Source: Paracoccaceae bacterium (GTDB taxonomy: Bacteria > Pseudomonadota > Alphaproteobacteria > Rhodobacterales > Rhodobacteraceae). Taken from it: a DNA stretch of 14,601 nt. Each line of letters begins with the position of its first letter. Positions within the stretch are counted from its first letter, which is position 1. The stretch covers positions 1 to 14,601 of the forward strand of contig JAFIEC010000081.1 of NCBI GenBank assembly GCA_020832725.1, in the 5' to 3' direction. The translations under genes and the position numbers were made by a program. The notes under the pieces were generated by a model. The model was not told the DNA's origin and ran no database searches. It worked only from the letters and a program-made list of their open reading frames with translations. This document shows positions 13,947-14,601 of the stretch, one piece after another.

Positions 13947-14033
13947 TGGTGGAGCCGACGGGTACCTCCCCCGGGTCCGATCCGCTTATTCCGTGCGCGT
14001 TTATCACCATAGTCCGGTTGCCCGGACACCCTT

Positions 14034-14062
14034 TACCTAGGCGCTGTCTGTCGTTGCCGCAA
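14034..14062 (-). promoter_or_regulatory. Candidate ssrA promoter
   Basis: On the minus strand TTGCGG (14057-14062) and TAGGTA (14034-14039) are 17 nt apart, directly before the first stable hairpin of the tmRNA. The -10 match is poor, so position is the main support. The promoter would lie in the 50-nt gap after the glyoxalase gene. Confidence 0.33.
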
Positions 14063-14081
14063 GGGGTGGCGGGCGGCGGCC

Positions 14082-14510
14082 CTACCAATGTCCGGTATTG
14101 CCCATGCTGGCCCATGGCTCTGCCCGGGGCAGGGCGTCGCCCTTCTGCAGCAGCTCCACCGAGACGTTGTCGGGGCTGCGCACAAAGGCCATGCGCCCGT
14201 CACGGGGCGGGCGGTTGATGGTCACGCCATTGGCCTGCAGATGGGCGCAGGCGGCATAGATGTCGTCCACCTCATAGGCGAGATGACCGAAATGGCGGCT
14301 GTCCGAGGGCAGGCCGGAATCGCCGTCCCAGTTGTATGTCAGTTCCACCGGGGTCTCGGGCTGGCCCGGAGGCGCCATGAAGACAAGGGTGAAGCGCCCC
14401 TGCTCGCTGTCGATGCGGCGGGTCTCCTCGAGGCCCAGCAGCTTGTAGAAGGCGATCGAGGCGTCGAGGTCCAGCACGCGGACCATGGTGTGCAGATAGC
14501 GGATGCTCAT
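14082..14510 (-). CDS. gloA: Lactoylglutathione lyase (glyoxalase I)
   Basis: Glyoxalase I isomerises the hemithioacetal of methylglyoxal and glutathione to S-lactoylglutathione, detoxifying a by-product of sugar metabolism. The 142-residue length is that of the short bacterial enzyme. The four expected metal ligands are visible: His7 (YLHTMVRV), Glu56 (PVELTYN), His76 (FGHLAYEVDD) and Glu119 (SVELLQK). MVRVLDLDASIAFYKLLGLEE and RSPDNVSVELLQ are family hallmarks. Its length fits the Ni2+-type bacterial enzymes rather than longer Zn2+ forms. GGAGGAACGC directly precedes ATG 14510. It lies upstream of ssrA on the same strand, but ssrA probably has its own promoter. Confidence 0.95.
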   Translation of the reverse strand: MSIRYLHTMVRVLDLDASIAFYKLLGLEETRRIDSEQGRFTLVFMAPPGQPETPVELTYNWDGDSGLPSDSRHFGHLAYEVDDIYAACAHLQANGVTINRPPRDGRMAFVRSPDNVSVELLQKGDALPRAEPWASMGNTGHW

Positions 14511-14601
14511 GCGTTCCTCCGGTTCGGATCGTTGTCAGGTGCGGGGTCGGGTGCGGGTGCCCGCGATGGGTCGACCCTACGTCTTTGGCGCGTCGGGCGA
14601 A
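14507..14601 (-). CDS. Doubtful partial reading frame entering from the right edge
   Basis: On the minus strand one frame stays open from 14599 to a TGA at 14509-14507 that overlaps the gloA start (ATGA). It would encode an Arg/Pro-rich tail ending NDPNRRNA. Its third positions are less GC-rich than the real genes here and it uses AGA and AGG, so it may not be coding. A competing frame ends earlier, at the TAG at 14579-14577 (ending SPDAPKT), which would leave 14511-14576 as a leader. The two cannot be separated from this window. Confidence 0.2.
   Translation of the reverse strand, partial: RPTRQRRRVDPSRAPAPDPAPDNDPNRRNA

Larger units (their letters stand above)
13751..14031 (-). ncRNA. ssrA: tmRNA gene, circularly permuted two-piece (alphaproteobacterial type)
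   Basis: tmRNA rescues stalled ribosomes: it enters as alanyl-tRNA, then serves as a short message that adds a degradation tag. On the minus strand the tag frame encodes ANDNRAPVAVAA followed by TAA (13838-13800). The tRNA-like 3' end CGGCTCC-A-CCA (13957-13947) lies upstream of the 5' end GGGGCCG (13923-13917), the reverse of a normal tmRNA. These pair over seven bases, including the G3-U pair that marks alanine identity. CGTGT of the coding piece can also pair with GCACG of the acceptor piece (P2 helix). A GTCCGG-GCAA-CCGGAC hairpin lies at 14012-14027. Both outer ends are approximate: the 3' boundary is placed at the CCCTGACC/GGTCAGGG hairpin. SspB is encoded next to it. Confidence 0.96.

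Noticed and set aside
13776..14040. Small protein frames on both strands over the tmRNA gene
   Set aside because: They cross the tag, acceptor stem and spacer of ssrA, show no protein-like composition and are explained by the RNA gene.
1..14601. Mobile element, prophage, defence island or CRISPR array
   Set aside because: No transposase, integrase, terminal inverted repeats, direct-repeat arrays or defence domains were seen. The genes are typical chromosomal housekeeping genes. The tRNA-Gly has no visible integrated element beside it.

Overview
This window comes from a high-GC alphaproteobacterium, most likely Rhodobacteraceae (Rhodobacter/Paracoccus/Roseobacter type). Several features support this: a circularly permuted two-piece tmRNA gene with the tag ANDNRAPVAVAA, an alphaproteobacterial-type SspB, a Fur/Mur-type regulator without the CxxC motif, the small DUF4169 and RHH_4 proteins next to fumC, and strongly GC-biased third codon positions. 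It reads as ordinary chromosome. I see no insertion sequence, phage, integrase or CRISPR array.

Layout. Positions 1-102 hold the end of an unidentified gene (+), followed by tRNA-Gly(CCC) (-). A type II 3-hydroxyacyl-CoA dehydrogenase-like SDR (-) diverges from anmK (+, murein sugar recycling). From about 5.7 kb down to 2.4 kb on the minus strand lie a Fur/Mur regulator, an EamA-type transporter, enolase and a DUF985 cupin; the cupin ATG directly follows the enolase stop codon. A second EamA transporter (+) diverges from fur and converges on a TusA-like protein (-). ccdA (+) is followed by a predicted membrane-anchored alpha/beta-hydrolase-like protein that overlaps a cytochrome P450 (+).

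On the minus strand from 14.5 kb down to 10.5 kb lie glyoxalase I, the permuted ssrA (tmRNA) gene, sspB, a PmtA-like SAM methyltransferase, fumC, a DUF4169 protein and a ribbon-helix-helix protein. The last three are joined by stop-start contacts and look like one operon.

How the genes work together. The clearest functional link is ssrA next to sspB. The tmRNA adds a degradation tag to proteins on stalled ribosomes, and SspB carries tagged proteins to ClpXP. The tmRNA gene is non-coding and is found only by its own signatures: the tag, the CCA end lying upstream of the GGGG 5' end, and pairing between the two pieces. The overlapping hydrolase-like/P450 pair is the least understood part. The hydrolase-like gene also carries a perfect C8G8 palindrome that could be a slippage site. 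No wholly new defence or mobile system is evident.
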